Program-made: the position numbers and the translations under genes | In this document: positions 1-5,729 of the stretch, one piece after another | Layout of the letters: each line of letters starts with the position of its first letter | Position numbering within the stretch: position 1 is the stretch's first letter | NCBI GenBank assembly: GCA_905372875.1 | Contig: CAJPQU010000089.1 | Location: 1-8,183 of the forward strand | Length of the DNA stretch: 8,183 bases | Direction: 5' to 3' | Source: an uncultured Schwartzia sp. | Lineage (GTDB): Bacteria; Bacillota; Negativicutes; Selenomonadales; Selenomonadaceae | The notes under the pieces: model-generated | Database searches by the model: none | What the model saw: only the letters and a program-made list of their open reading frames with translations | Told to the model about the DNA's origin: nothing

Positions 1-287
1 GTATTGATGGCGGCCACCGGGATTTTCTCACGCTGAAAATACTGCATCCAGCGGCGTGTGATCACTTCATCAGCCAAATCTACCTTATTCAAAACGATGA
101 CCCGAGGCTTATCTCCCAAGACATCCCTCAGCAAAGGATTTGCACTGCTGGCAGGCAGGCGCGCATCCAAAAGCTCGAGCACCACGTCAACCACCTTCAG
201 ATGTTCCTTGATCAGCCGACGGGTCTTCTGCATGTGACCGGGAAACCACTGAACCGATACGGGCACCTCCCTGTCGCTCTGTTCCAT
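1..287 (-). CDS. rbgA: Ribosome biogenesis GTPase RbgA/YlqF (N-terminal part, cut by window edge)
   Basis: The 95 complete codons readable here match the start of RbgA (YlqF), a circularly permuted GTPase that helps late assembly of the 50S ribosomal subunit. Seen directly: the family opening WFPGHM at residues 14-19, the VVDVVLELLDARLP stretch at 32-45, and NKVD at 67-70. NKVD is the G4 guanine-specificity motif; it comes first because the family has the order G4-G5-G1-G2-G3. The G1/P-loop and C-terminal RNA-binding part lie beyond base 1; the family is usually about 280 residues, so roughly two thirds is missing. The start is ATG at 287-285, with GGGAGG (RC of 300-305) 12 nt upstream, a slightly long spacing. 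The gene is divergent from the CNNM-family gene. Family assignment is firm; the missing part cannot be judged. Confidence 0.93.
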   Translation of the reverse strand, partial: MEQSDREVPVSVQWFPGHMQKTRRLIKEHLKVVDVVLELLDARLPASSANPLLRDVLGDKPRVIVLNKVDLADEVITRRWMQYFQREKIPVAAIN

Positions 288-576
288 CGTTTTTAACTGC
301 CTCCCGTCCCCGACATAAATCAGGAATATCAATAAATTTCTCTCCAGCTTGATTTTTATTCGCTATCGATGTATCTTTTCCCTTCTTTCAGGTAACAAAA
401 CGAAGATAACGCCCACTGCAGATACACACACTATACTTTGCGCTTTCCTTCATTTTCCACTAACTGCAGACATCCCCGAATCATATACTCGATACGTGGC
501 AAAACATATATTTTTTTGCCGGAAAAATATGCTATAATGGTTCAACAATAAACATGATCTTTTGTAAAAAGGAACG
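288..576. other. Divergent intergenic region between rbgA and the CNNM-family gene
   Basis: An A/T-rich stretch of 289 bp that should hold the promoters of both flanking genes. Only the plus-strand one (530-538) is convincing. An 8-mer ACTGCAGA occurs twice (415-422 and 463-470) with unknown meaning. A 62-codon plus-strand frame at 349-537 lacks a ribosome-binding site and family features, and I do not count it as a gene. Confidence 0.6.
530..538 (+). promoter_or_regulatory. Extended -10 promoter for the CNNM-family gene
   Basis: TGCTATAAT is a perfect TATAAT hexamer at 533-538 preceded by the TGn extension. No good -35 hexamer lies 16-18 bp upstream; that position is a T-rich run (510-516), so the extended -10 probably compensates. 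Predicted transcription starts near 545, leaving a leader of about 35 nt before the start codon. Confidence 0.7.
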
Positions 577-1914
577 GTGTCATTGGTGGAGGGTATAGAA
601 TTCGGATTATTGGCTCTTTTAGCCCTATGTTGTATCGGCGTGGATGGTTTTTGTGTCCTTTTTGAAACGGCCATCAAAGGAAGCCGCAAAAGTCGCCTGG
701 AACGATTGGCGGACGATGGAGAGAACCGAGCCGTACAGGCATTATCCATCATAGAAGAACCGGAAAATCTTCTCTCCATGGTGCAAATTGGCATTACCAC
801 CGCCAGTATCCTATTGGGCATGACCATCGGCGCTTGGATCGCCCCCATGGCGGAAACGTATATTGTTTTTATGCCCCACGCTTACTGGCTGACGCTTCTC
901 GCTTCTATCATGATCGTCGCTTATGGGAATCTTCTCTTCGGAGAATTCATCCCCAAAAAGGTGGCACTGCAGAACCCTGAACGCATCCTCATCCGTTACA
1001 TCAGCATACTGCGTTTCTTAGAAAAAGTCTCCCGGCCGCTGGTGGCATTCCTCTCCGCTTCCGCCAATACTGCTTTGCTCCTATGGGGACTGAATCCCCA
1101 CGTAGAAGACACCGTCACCGAAGACGAAGTAAAGGACCTGATTGAACAGGGAACGGAAGAAGGCACCTTTGAAAAAACAGAACAAAACATGGTCGATCGG
1201 GTGTTTCGTATGAGTGATCAGACGGCTTACGCTCTTATGACCCCCCGCACCCAAATGCGGTGGCTTGATTTAGAGGACAGCGTATCCTACAATTTGCAAC
1301 TCATTAAAAAATATCCCGATACCGTATTCCCCGTGGGGCGCAATAACCTGGATGACTTTTGCGGTGTTCTCTATGTAAAAGATCTTTTGAATGCGGCGAT
1401 CTCTCAAAAGACGCTGGACATCCAGCAATATATCAAAAAAGCACTTGTCATCCCTCGTTCACTGGAAACTTTTCGCGTCTTGGAACGCTTTCAGGAAAGC
1501 GGCATCCACGAAGCTGTTGTCTTGGACGAATACGGTGGCGTATTGGGTTTTTTAACCCTCTCGGACATCATGTCCGAAATCATTGATGATCCGTCGCCCC
1601 ACACCGAACCGGACGTCGCTCAAATCACTCCTCACGACGAAACTTCGTGGCACATTGACGGTCTGTGCGATATCGACGATTTCAAAGAAAAATTTGACCT
1701 GGACGAGCTCCCTAATGAAGTAAAGGATCATTACCAGACCTTAGGCGGCTTTTTAACTTCTTATTTGGGATATCTTCCAAAATCAGGTGAGGAATGTCAA
1801 TGGGAAAATTTTACCTTCAAAATCCTCCGCATGGATCGGGCCAGAATCGATAAAGTATTAGTGACCAGAGTCTCGGAAGCACCCGCTTCTCCCCCATCTC
1901 CTCTTTCCTCCTAA
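577..1914 (+). CDS. CNNM/CorC (HlyC, 'hemolysin') family membrane protein, probable Mg2+/divalent cation transporter or regulator
   Basis: A 445-residue protein with the complete three-part architecture of the family. The DUF21/CNNM transmembrane domain covers about residues 1-180, with hydrophobic segments near 8-30, 70-92 and 103-121. It carries family motifs: GFCVLFETA (24-32), SRLERLADDG (39-48), QIGITTASILLG (70-81) and GEFIPKK (122-128). A CBS-domain pair follows (about 200-335; MTPRTQM and DEYGGVLGFLTLSDIM are typical). A CorC/HlyC C-terminal domain ends it (about 350-432). Family members are linked to Mg2+/Co2+ transport or efflux and nucleotide sensing by the CBS pair; the 'hemolysin' name is historical. 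The start is uncertain. GTG577 is only 3 nt from AGGA (570-573), whereas TTG583, two codons on, has 9-nt spacing and may be the true start. It is monocistronic and convergent with the ABC operon. Confidence 0.9.
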   Translation: MSLVEGIEFGLLALLALCCIGVDGFCVLFETAIKGSRKSRLERLADDGENRAVQALSIIEEPENLLSMVQIGITTASILLGMTIGAWIAPMAETYIVFMPHAYWLTLLASIMIVAYGNLLFGEFIPKKVALQNPERILIRYISILRFLEKVSRPLVAFLSASANTALLLWGLNPHVEDTVTEDEVKDLIEQGTEEGTFEKTEQNMVDRVFRMSDQTAYALMTPRTQMRWLDLEDSVSYNLQLIKKYPDTVFPVGRNNLDDFCGVLYVKDLLNAAISQKTLDIQQYIKKALVIPRSLETFRVLERFQESGIHEAVVLDEYGGVLGFLTLSDIMSEIIDDPSPHTEPDVAQITPHDETSWHIDGLCDIDDFKEKFDLDELPNEVKDHYQTLGGFLTSYLGYLPKSGEECQWENFTFKILRMDRARIDKVLVTRVSEAPASPPSPLSS

Positions 1915-1917
1915 AAT

Positions 1918-1950
1918 AAAAACTCTGCGTTTATTGACGTAGAGTTTTTT
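1918..1950. terminator. Bidirectional rho-independent terminator between convergent units
   Basis: A 13-bp stem (1918-1930 with 1937-1949, one G-U pair) closes a 6-nt loop TTATTG. A-rich sequence flanks one side and T-rich the other, so the hairpin has a U-tract on both strands. It begins 3 bp after the plus-strand stop codon. It also overlaps the stop codon (1949-1951) of the minus-strand permease, so it should end both transcription units. Confidence 0.88.
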
Positions 1951-2698
1951 ATTTTTGCCATCGACAGAGAAGGCGCTCCATGACGTCCAAGAAGCCAAAC
2001 AGGAAAAGGCCCATGAGGCTCAGCACCACCATGCCGGAATACATTTCTAAATAATTGACGCGCAGCCAGGCATCCATGATGAAATATCCCATCCCGTATT
2101 GGGTGCCAAAAGTTTCCGTAAAAAACAGCACGGAAATCGCCGTAGCCATGGCCACGCGCATAGCGGTAAGAAATTTTGGCAGCGAGGCGGGCCATAAAAT
2201 TTCACGAAATACGAAAGCGAAAGGGGCTCCTAACGAGTATAGGGGATAAAACGTTTCCGACGGAATCCCCCGTACTGCATCCCGCAAGGTTACAATGATC
2301 TGAAAGAGAAGGATCAGAAAAATCAGCAGTATCTTGGCTGTCTCTCCCACGCCAAAGGCCAGCATGACGATGGGTAAAAGCGCGATCTTCGGTACGGGAT
2401 AAGCGAAGTAGACGAGAGGTGATAAGAATCGATTTACCCGCGCCGAGTAGCCCATGGCGATGCCAAGCGGAAACCCCACCAAGACGGATAGAAACAGGCC
2501 ACAGCCAATTCGCCATAGACTCCATTCGGCATGAATGGCAATAAGAGGAAAAAAGACCTCGCCTAAATTTCGTCCCACTTGCACCGGCGAGGGGAAGACA
2601 GGCAGAGATAGATAAAGCGAAACACCCTGCCATATGGCCAAAAGAAATAAAAAATCAACAAGAATCGCCAAACTATATGTTCGATATATTTTTTTCAT
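1949..2698 (-). CDS. ABC transporter permease, NrtB/SsuC/TauC (BPD_transp_1) type
   Basis: A 249-residue integral membrane protein with about six hydrophobic segments, the usual size and topology for permeases of nitrate/sulfonate/taurine/pyrimidine-type importers. Seen: PSPVQV (36-41), the conserved central stretch PKIALLPIVMLAFGVGE (103-119), and a coupling-loop region at 146-187. In that region the family glycine is kept in SLGA (155-158) and WPASLPK is at 169-175, followed by the MRVA helix and GMGYFI (202-207). The alanines of the textbook EAA motif are not kept (PLYSLG in place of EAARSLG-like), a mild divergence. The last gene of the operon; its ATG overlaps the ATPase stop by 4 bp (ATGA, 2695-2698), so it is probably translationally coupled. 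The stop codon sits in the terminator stem. The substrate cannot be read from the sequence. Confidence 0.9.
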   Translation of the reverse strand: MKKIYRTYSLAILVDFLFLLAIWQGVSLYLSLPVFPSPVQVGRNLGEVFFPLIAIHAEWSLWRIGCGLFLSVLVGFPLGIAMGYSARVNRFLSPLVYFAYPVPKIALLPIVMLAFGVGETAKILLIFLILLFQIIVTLRDAVRGIPSETFYPLYSLGAPFAFVFREILWPASLPKFLTAMRVAMATAISVLFFTETFGTQYGMGYFIMDAWLRVNYLEMYSGMVVLSLMGLFLFGFLDVMERLLCRWQK

Positions 2699-3450
2699 GC
2701 CGAATTCCTCGCGGATAAAAGGGCTTGACGCAATTCATTTTCCACAGTTAAAAACAACGGCTGTCGTCGCATATCGGGCCGGGCAAAGAGAGGATTATCG
2801 ATGATTTTCACGACAGAAGCCGGACGCGGAGATAAAACGGTGATTCGCCGTCCCAATAGCACCGCTTCCTCCGGCTGATGCGTCACTAAGAGCGTAGTAA
2901 CGCCGTAGACGCGCCATAACTCTAAAAACACGTCCTGCATTTCCTCCCGTGTGATGGCGTCCAGCGCCGAGAACGGTTCATCCATCAGCAAAAGATCGGG
3001 GCGAAGATAAAAAACGCGTGCCAGCCCCACCCGTTGCTGCTGCCCGCCAGACAATTCTCCCGGGTAGCGGTCGAGAAGTTTTTCCAGCCCCAAACGTGAA
3101 ATAAGTTCTTGCCACACGAAACGATCCTTTGTGTCGTTCCCCCGCTTGATTCGCCAACCTAAGAGGATATTATCCCTCACCCGCCGCCAAGGCAAGAGTC
3201 CGTAATTTTGCGGCATAAAACCAATGACATGCTTGGCCGGATCCAGTGGTTCCCCGCGAAAAAAGACACTCCCCTGCACATTCGTCAAGATGCCAGCGGC
3301 AATCTTCAGCAGCGTAGACTTGCCACACCCGGAAGGCCCGATCAGAGCACAGGTTTCCCCTTCCGGCACCTGAATGTCAATATTCGAAAGAACCGGCAGC
3401 GTTCCCGTCTTCGTCTGATAGGCCGCATTTATATGCTCCAAAGAGATCAC
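2695..3450 (-). CDS. ABC transporter ATP-binding protein, NrtD/SsuB/TauB type
   Basis: An ATPase of 251 residues with all nucleotide-binding motifs intact. Numbered from the chosen start: Walker A GPSGCGKS at 38-45, Q-loop MPQ with Q81, the family-typical LLPWR after it, signature LSGGQQQR at 133-140, Walker B LLLMDE ending in catalytic Glu158, D-loop SALD, and switch His191. It would energise import together with the adjacent permease. Start choice: a longer reading begins at GTG3459, but the ribosome-binding site GGAGGG (3460-3465) abuts that codon with no spacer. GTG3450 lies 9 nt away and overlaps the upstream stop as GTGA, the same architecture as the two ATGA junctions in this operon. 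I therefore take 3450. No truncation or missing catalytic residue is seen. Confidence 0.93.
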   Translation of the reverse strand: MISLEHINAAYQTKTGTLPVLSNIDIQVPEGETCALIGPSGCGKSTLLKIAAGILTNVQGSVFFRGEPLDPAKHVIGFMPQNYGLLPWRRVRDNILLGWRIKRGNDTKDRFVWQELISRLGLEKLLDRYPGELSGGQQQRVGLARVFYLRPDLLLMDEPFSALDAITREEMQDVFLELWRVYGVTTLLVTHQPEEAVLLGRRITVLSPRPASVVKIIDNPLFARPDMRRQPLFLTVENELRQALLSARNSA

Positions 3451-4406
3451 GGCAGGCACCCCTCCGCCACGATATCCCGATATGTATACGTAGCCTCAAC
3501 TAAATGTTTCTCTTTCAACCAAGCCATGCAGGCAACCACATCCCGCTCCTCCGGGAGCTGTGCTTCATGATAGTCAGGTAACGTCAAAGATTCTTTTGCT
3601 GCGGGTGGAAAACCGCTTTTCTCCACAGCTAAGTCGATGTATTTGGAACGCGGTGTCTCCTTGAGATACCGTACCGCCTCATTGTAAGCTTGATATACGG
3701 CCCGCAGACTCTCTCGTTTAGTGGCTACAGCCTTTTGGGTAAAGAGCATGATCCCCGGACGGATATTTAAATCATTCGGCCCCACCAGATAACGGCAGCC
3801 GTTATGTACCGCTACACTGGCCAGCGGTTCCGGCAAGGTCGCCGCTGTCAACTTCCCCTGCTGCAAAAGTTCCAGACGAGTAGGAATCTGGGGAATCACA
3901 ATCTTTTTGATGCTGTTTTCCCCCATGTGGTTCGCAGATAAAATCTGATCCGTCACATACTCAATGATGGTATTCTTTGAGACGGCCACTTCTTTCCCCG
4001 CTAACGCGGCAACGTCTACCGCTGCCTCTCCCGGCCCAGCCAATAGGCAATAGGTACCATCCGTTGCCGAGGTGACCTTGACATCAAAACCGCCGGATTT
4101 AGCAAAAATGGCTGCCAAAAGATCGGATACGGCTCCGTCAAGGTTTCCGCTTTGCAAGGCAGCGTCTCGATCTATAGCGCTCTTAAAAGGAACCAGGCGG
4201 ACTTTTGCCCCCCTATCCCGAAAAAAGCCCTTTTCTTGTGCGATGATAAAAGGCAGCGAATCAGTGTCTGGCATGAGCCCGATGACGATCTCCTCTGACT
4301 CTTTGGAGACAGGCAGGCCAGCGGCAGGCTGAGAATCAGTTCCGCACCCCGCCGCAAGAATCCCTGCCCACAGCATTAATAACACGCCCCACAACGATTT
4401 ACGCAA
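3447..4406 (-). CDS. ABC transporter substrate-binding lipoprotein, NMT1/THI5-like (SsuA/TauA/NrtA superfamily)
   Basis: A 319-residue exported lipoprotein. The N-terminus is RK plus a hydrophobic core ending in LAAGC, with the lipid-modified cysteine predicted at residue 21 (L at -4 rather than -3, a tolerated lipobox). The mature part opens with VIGLMPDTDSLPFIIAQEKG (41-60). It continues with a pattern typical of this binding-protein class: a ligand-side loop, GFF, then LQSGNLDGAVSDLLAA, in which the protein inspects a small anionic or heterocyclic ligand. It would deliver the ligand to the neighbouring permease and ATPase. The start is TTG4406, with AGGAG (4416-4420) 9 nt upstream; an ATG between them is followed at once by TAA and cannot be used. 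Its end overlaps the ATPase start. The ligand (alkanesulfonate, taurine, nitrate, thiamine precursor, aromatic or other) is not determinable by eye. Confidence 0.88.
   Translation of the reverse strand: MRKSLWGVLLMLWAGILAAGCGTDSQPAAGLPVSKESEEIVIGLMPDTDSLPFIIAQEKGFFRDRGAKVRLVPFKSAIDRDAALQSGNLDGAVSDLLAAIFAKSGGFDVKVTSATDGTYCLLAGPGEAAVDVAALAGKEVAVSKNTIIEYVTDQILSANHMGENSIKKIVIPQIPTRLELLQQGKLTAATLPEPLASVAVHNGCRYLVGPNDLNIRPGIMLFTQKAVATKRESLRAVYQAYNEAVRYLKETPRSKYIDLAVEKSGFPPAAKESLTLPDYHEAQLPEERDVVACMAWLKEKHLVEATYTYRDIVAEGCLP
3460..3465 (-). promoter_or_regulatory. Ribosome-binding site of the ABC ATPase gene
   Basis: GGAGGG on the minus strand lies inside the end of the lipoprotein gene. It touches GTG3459 but is 9 nt from GTG3450, so it decides in favour of the downstream start and a GTGA stop/start overlap. 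Confidence 0.75.
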
Positions 4407-4415
4407 TCTTTACAT

Positions 4416-4420
4416 CTCCT
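4416..4420 (-). promoter_or_regulatory. Ribosome-binding site of the substrate-binding lipoprotein gene
   Basis: AGGAG on the minus strand reaches the first base of the stop codon (4420-4422) of the coiled-coil gene and sits 9 nt before TTG4406. It supports the TTG start and close coupling of the two genes. Confidence 0.7.
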
Positions 4421-5034
4421 CACCAGTGTTCTTTGATCCATGCCGCACCTGCAGCCAAATAGGAAATAATTTTTTGAATGGTCTCTTGGTTTCCGGCGTA
4501 AGTGCTTTCCGCCGTTTCGTGCATCTCTCGGGCCTGTTCTTTCATGTGCTCTAAATCCTGCATCCGCTCGTTCAATACCGCGATCATTTCTCCGGCCTGC
4601 TCGATGGATTTTTGAATTTCCTGTGCACCGCGCTGCGCCTGATCTCGGATGTCCTCATTGGCCTGTTGCGCCTGTCGACGTTCCTCTTCCTTGCCGGTCA
4701 CTTGATCCCAGATCTGACGAACCCTCGACGCACCTTTCCTTTCCTCGTCAAGCTGCTTGCTGCGTCCTTGTGCCTGAGCAGCTGACCTCTCCATTTCCCG
4801 TTTTTGCTCTTCTAAAGCTTCACGCTCTTCTTCCAGCTGCTGCTGTTGTCTGCGAATGTCCTCTTCCTGCTGCCCTAAAGCCTCAGTTTGGCGTTCATAC
4901 GCCTGTTCTTGCTGTATGCGTTTGGTTTCTGCCAGTTGTCTTTCATGATAATATCCGGCCAGCCCCAAGCCACTGGCTAATGACACTAAAAATAGCCCAA
5001 GCGAGACAATGGCGAAACGGACTCCATGCTTCAT
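4420..5034 (-). CDS. Membrane-anchored, Gln/Glu-rich coiled-coil protein of unknown function
   Basis: I do not recognise a named family. The 204-residue protein has a short basic N-terminus, one hydrophobic segment at about residues 7-29, then an almost uninterrupted charged helix to about 190. The first part (about 31-120) is very rich in Gln, Glu and Arg with coiled-coil spacing (for example QQQQLEEEREALEEQKREME). The second part (about 125-190) is less repetitive. The end, IISYLAAGAAWIKEHW, is amphipathic or weakly hydrophobic. With no cleavage motif after the hydrophobic segment it is probably a signal anchor, placing the coil outside the membrane; this is inference. The ATG overlaps the DUF3783-like stop (ATGA, 5031-5034), and the lipoprotein gene starts 13 bp after this gene ends, so it belongs to the transporter operon. 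Possible roles are scaffold, periplasmic spacer or chemoreceptor-like sensor; none is shown. It contains no cysteine. Confidence 0.82.
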   Translation of the reverse strand: MKHGVRFAIVSLGLFLVSLASGLGLAGYYHERQLAETKRIQQEQAYERQTEALGQQEEDIRRQQQQLEEEREALEEQKREMERSAAQAQGRSKQLDEERKGASRVRQIWDQVTGKEEERRQAQQANEDIRDQAQRGAQEIQKSIEQAGEMIAVLNERMQDLEHMKEQAREMHETAESTYAGNQETIQKIISYLAAGAAWIKEHW

Positions 5035-5429
5035 GCCCTTTCTCTCCGCTGCGTTATATAAGAGTGTTCCCTTTCCATCGTTTCACAAAGACGGCGCAAA
5101 GACCAAAATCGATTCAATGGTGTCACCACAGCTTTATAGTGCACTCGGGGGATACCCGCATCACGAAAGGCTTCCAACACCTGATCCAGACGTCGGTTTT
5201 GTACCTGATAAAAAATCATAACCTCATGGGGGAAAAGAAATTCTTCCACCTGTCCCGAATTTTTTTGAAATCCTGTCAAACCTAAAAGATAGCCGATTTT
5301 TTCCGCTGCTGCCTCATCGGGCAAAACATGGCTTTTTATCCCTAATGTCTGCAAAAGTACTTGCATAGTCTCTAATCGTTCCCCCTTTGGAAAACGATAC
5401 AGCAAAACTTTTTCTTCGCGCTTTCTCAC
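5031..5429 (-). CDS. DUF3783-like protein
   Basis: A soluble protein of 132 residues with the features I associate with DUF3783. An N-terminal half carries VLLYRF and a later IGYLLGLTGF segment. Then come PHEVMIF (about 67-73), a helix LDQVLEAFRDAGI (about 81-93), and YKAVVTPLNRFWSL (about 98-111) leading to the conserved tail with MEREH. The function of the family is unknown to me. Start choice: the longest reading begins at TTG5453, but that would put the strong site GGGGAGG (5438-5444) inside the gene. GTG5429 (8-nt spacing) or GTG5432 (5-nt spacing) fit far better; I take 5429. First gene of the five-gene operon, coupled to the coiled-coil gene by an ATGA overlap. No signal peptide or membrane segment, so probably cytoplasmic. 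Confidence 0.8.
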   Translation of the reverse strand: MRKREEKVLLYRFPKGERLETMQVLLQTLGIKSHVLPDEAAAEKIGYLLGLTGFQKNSGQVEEFLFPHEVMIFYQVQNRRLDQVLEAFRDAGIPRVHYKAVVTPLNRFWSLRRLCETMEREHSYITQRRERA

Positions 5430-5596
5430 CACTGACACCTCCCCATTAAACAAACATAAATAAACAATTCACTTACATACCGTTCTCGCATGATATACCT
5501 AAGCGTCGAACACTCTTTGCTTACTTTGGGAGAGAACTCACTTCATTGCTTTTTCTTTTCTTCCCTCGTGCTCATTGCGCATTGGTAACATCACAC
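5430..5596 (-). other. About 165-nt leader of the five-gene operon, no recognised riboswitch
   Basis: This stretch lies between the predicted transcription start (about 5596) and the first gene. I looked for the conserved cores of TPP, SAM, cobalamin, FMN, lysine and T-box leaders and saw none. It contains purine-rich sequence, a weak AGUGU-UCG-ACGCU hairpin near 5500-5512, and a possible 17-codon reading frame at 5538-5591. A leader this long is more than a simple promoter needs. Confidence 0.35.
5438..5444 (-). promoter_or_regulatory. Ribosome-binding site of the DUF3783-like gene
   Basis: GGGGAGG on the minus strand, the strongest Shine-Dalgarno in the window. It lies 8 nt from GTG5429 and 5 nt from GTG5432, and falls inside the reading frame if TTG5453 were used, so it argues for the shorter protein. 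Confidence 0.75.
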
Positions 5597-5602
5597 AATA
5601 AA

Positions 5603-5613
5603 ATTATAGCACA
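5603..5613 (-). promoter_or_regulatory. Extended -10 promoter of the DUF3783/coiled-coil/ABC operon
   Basis: TGTGCTATAAT on the minus strand is a perfect TATAAT (5603-5608) with a TRTGn extension (5609-5613). The -35 position would fall inside the base of the preceding hairpin and shows no good hexamer. The promoter therefore starts directly where the malic enzyme terminator ends. Confidence 0.7.
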
Positions 5614-5692
5614 AAACCGGCAGCGGCCTGTTATTTCCCCAAAAGCAGAGAGAATTCTGTCTGCCGGGGAAATAAACCACCCGCGCTGCCGG
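5613..5692 (-). terminator. Nested hairpin terminator downstream of the malic enzyme gene
   Basis: Three stacked inverted repeats form one hairpin of 76 nt. The basal stem is CCGGCAGCG/CGCTGCCGG (5617-5625 with 5684-5692, 9 bp). The middle stem is TTATTTCCCC/GGGGAAATAA (5631-5640 with 5666-5675, 10 bp). The apical stem GCAGA/TCTGC-like (5645-5664) has a mismatch. On the minus strand the basal stem is followed by TTTTGTG, a short U-tract. It begins 37 nt after the malic enzyme stop codon, as expected for its terminator, though it is larger than usual. Confidence 0.65.
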
Positions 5693-5729
5693 CCTTATTT
5701 TCTCACTTATAGTCACCAAGAGCCGTTTT

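Noticed and set aside
349..848. A 62-codon plus-strand frame at 349-537 and a 132-codon minus-strand frame at 450-848
   Set aside because: The first lies in the promoter region without a ribosome-binding site. The second runs antisense into the CNNM-family gene and crosses its promoter.
1911..2633. Minus-strand frames of 94 and 143 codons within the permease gene
   Set aside because: They are other frames of the permease, whose own frame carries the expected membrane segments and conserved motifs.
3392..3400. The 9-mer CCGGCAGCG of the large hairpin recurs here
   Set aside because: It lies inside the ABC ATPase gene with no partner arm and is expected by chance or codon use, so it is not a second copy of the repeat.
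4623..5285. A 220-codon plus-strand frame opposite the coiled-coil and DUF3783-like genes
   Set aside because: It is antisense to two well-supported coupled genes. Its His/Pro/Cys-rich product has no family look, and there is no ribosome-binding site; the long frame is a by-product of the Gln/Glu-rich codons on the other strand.
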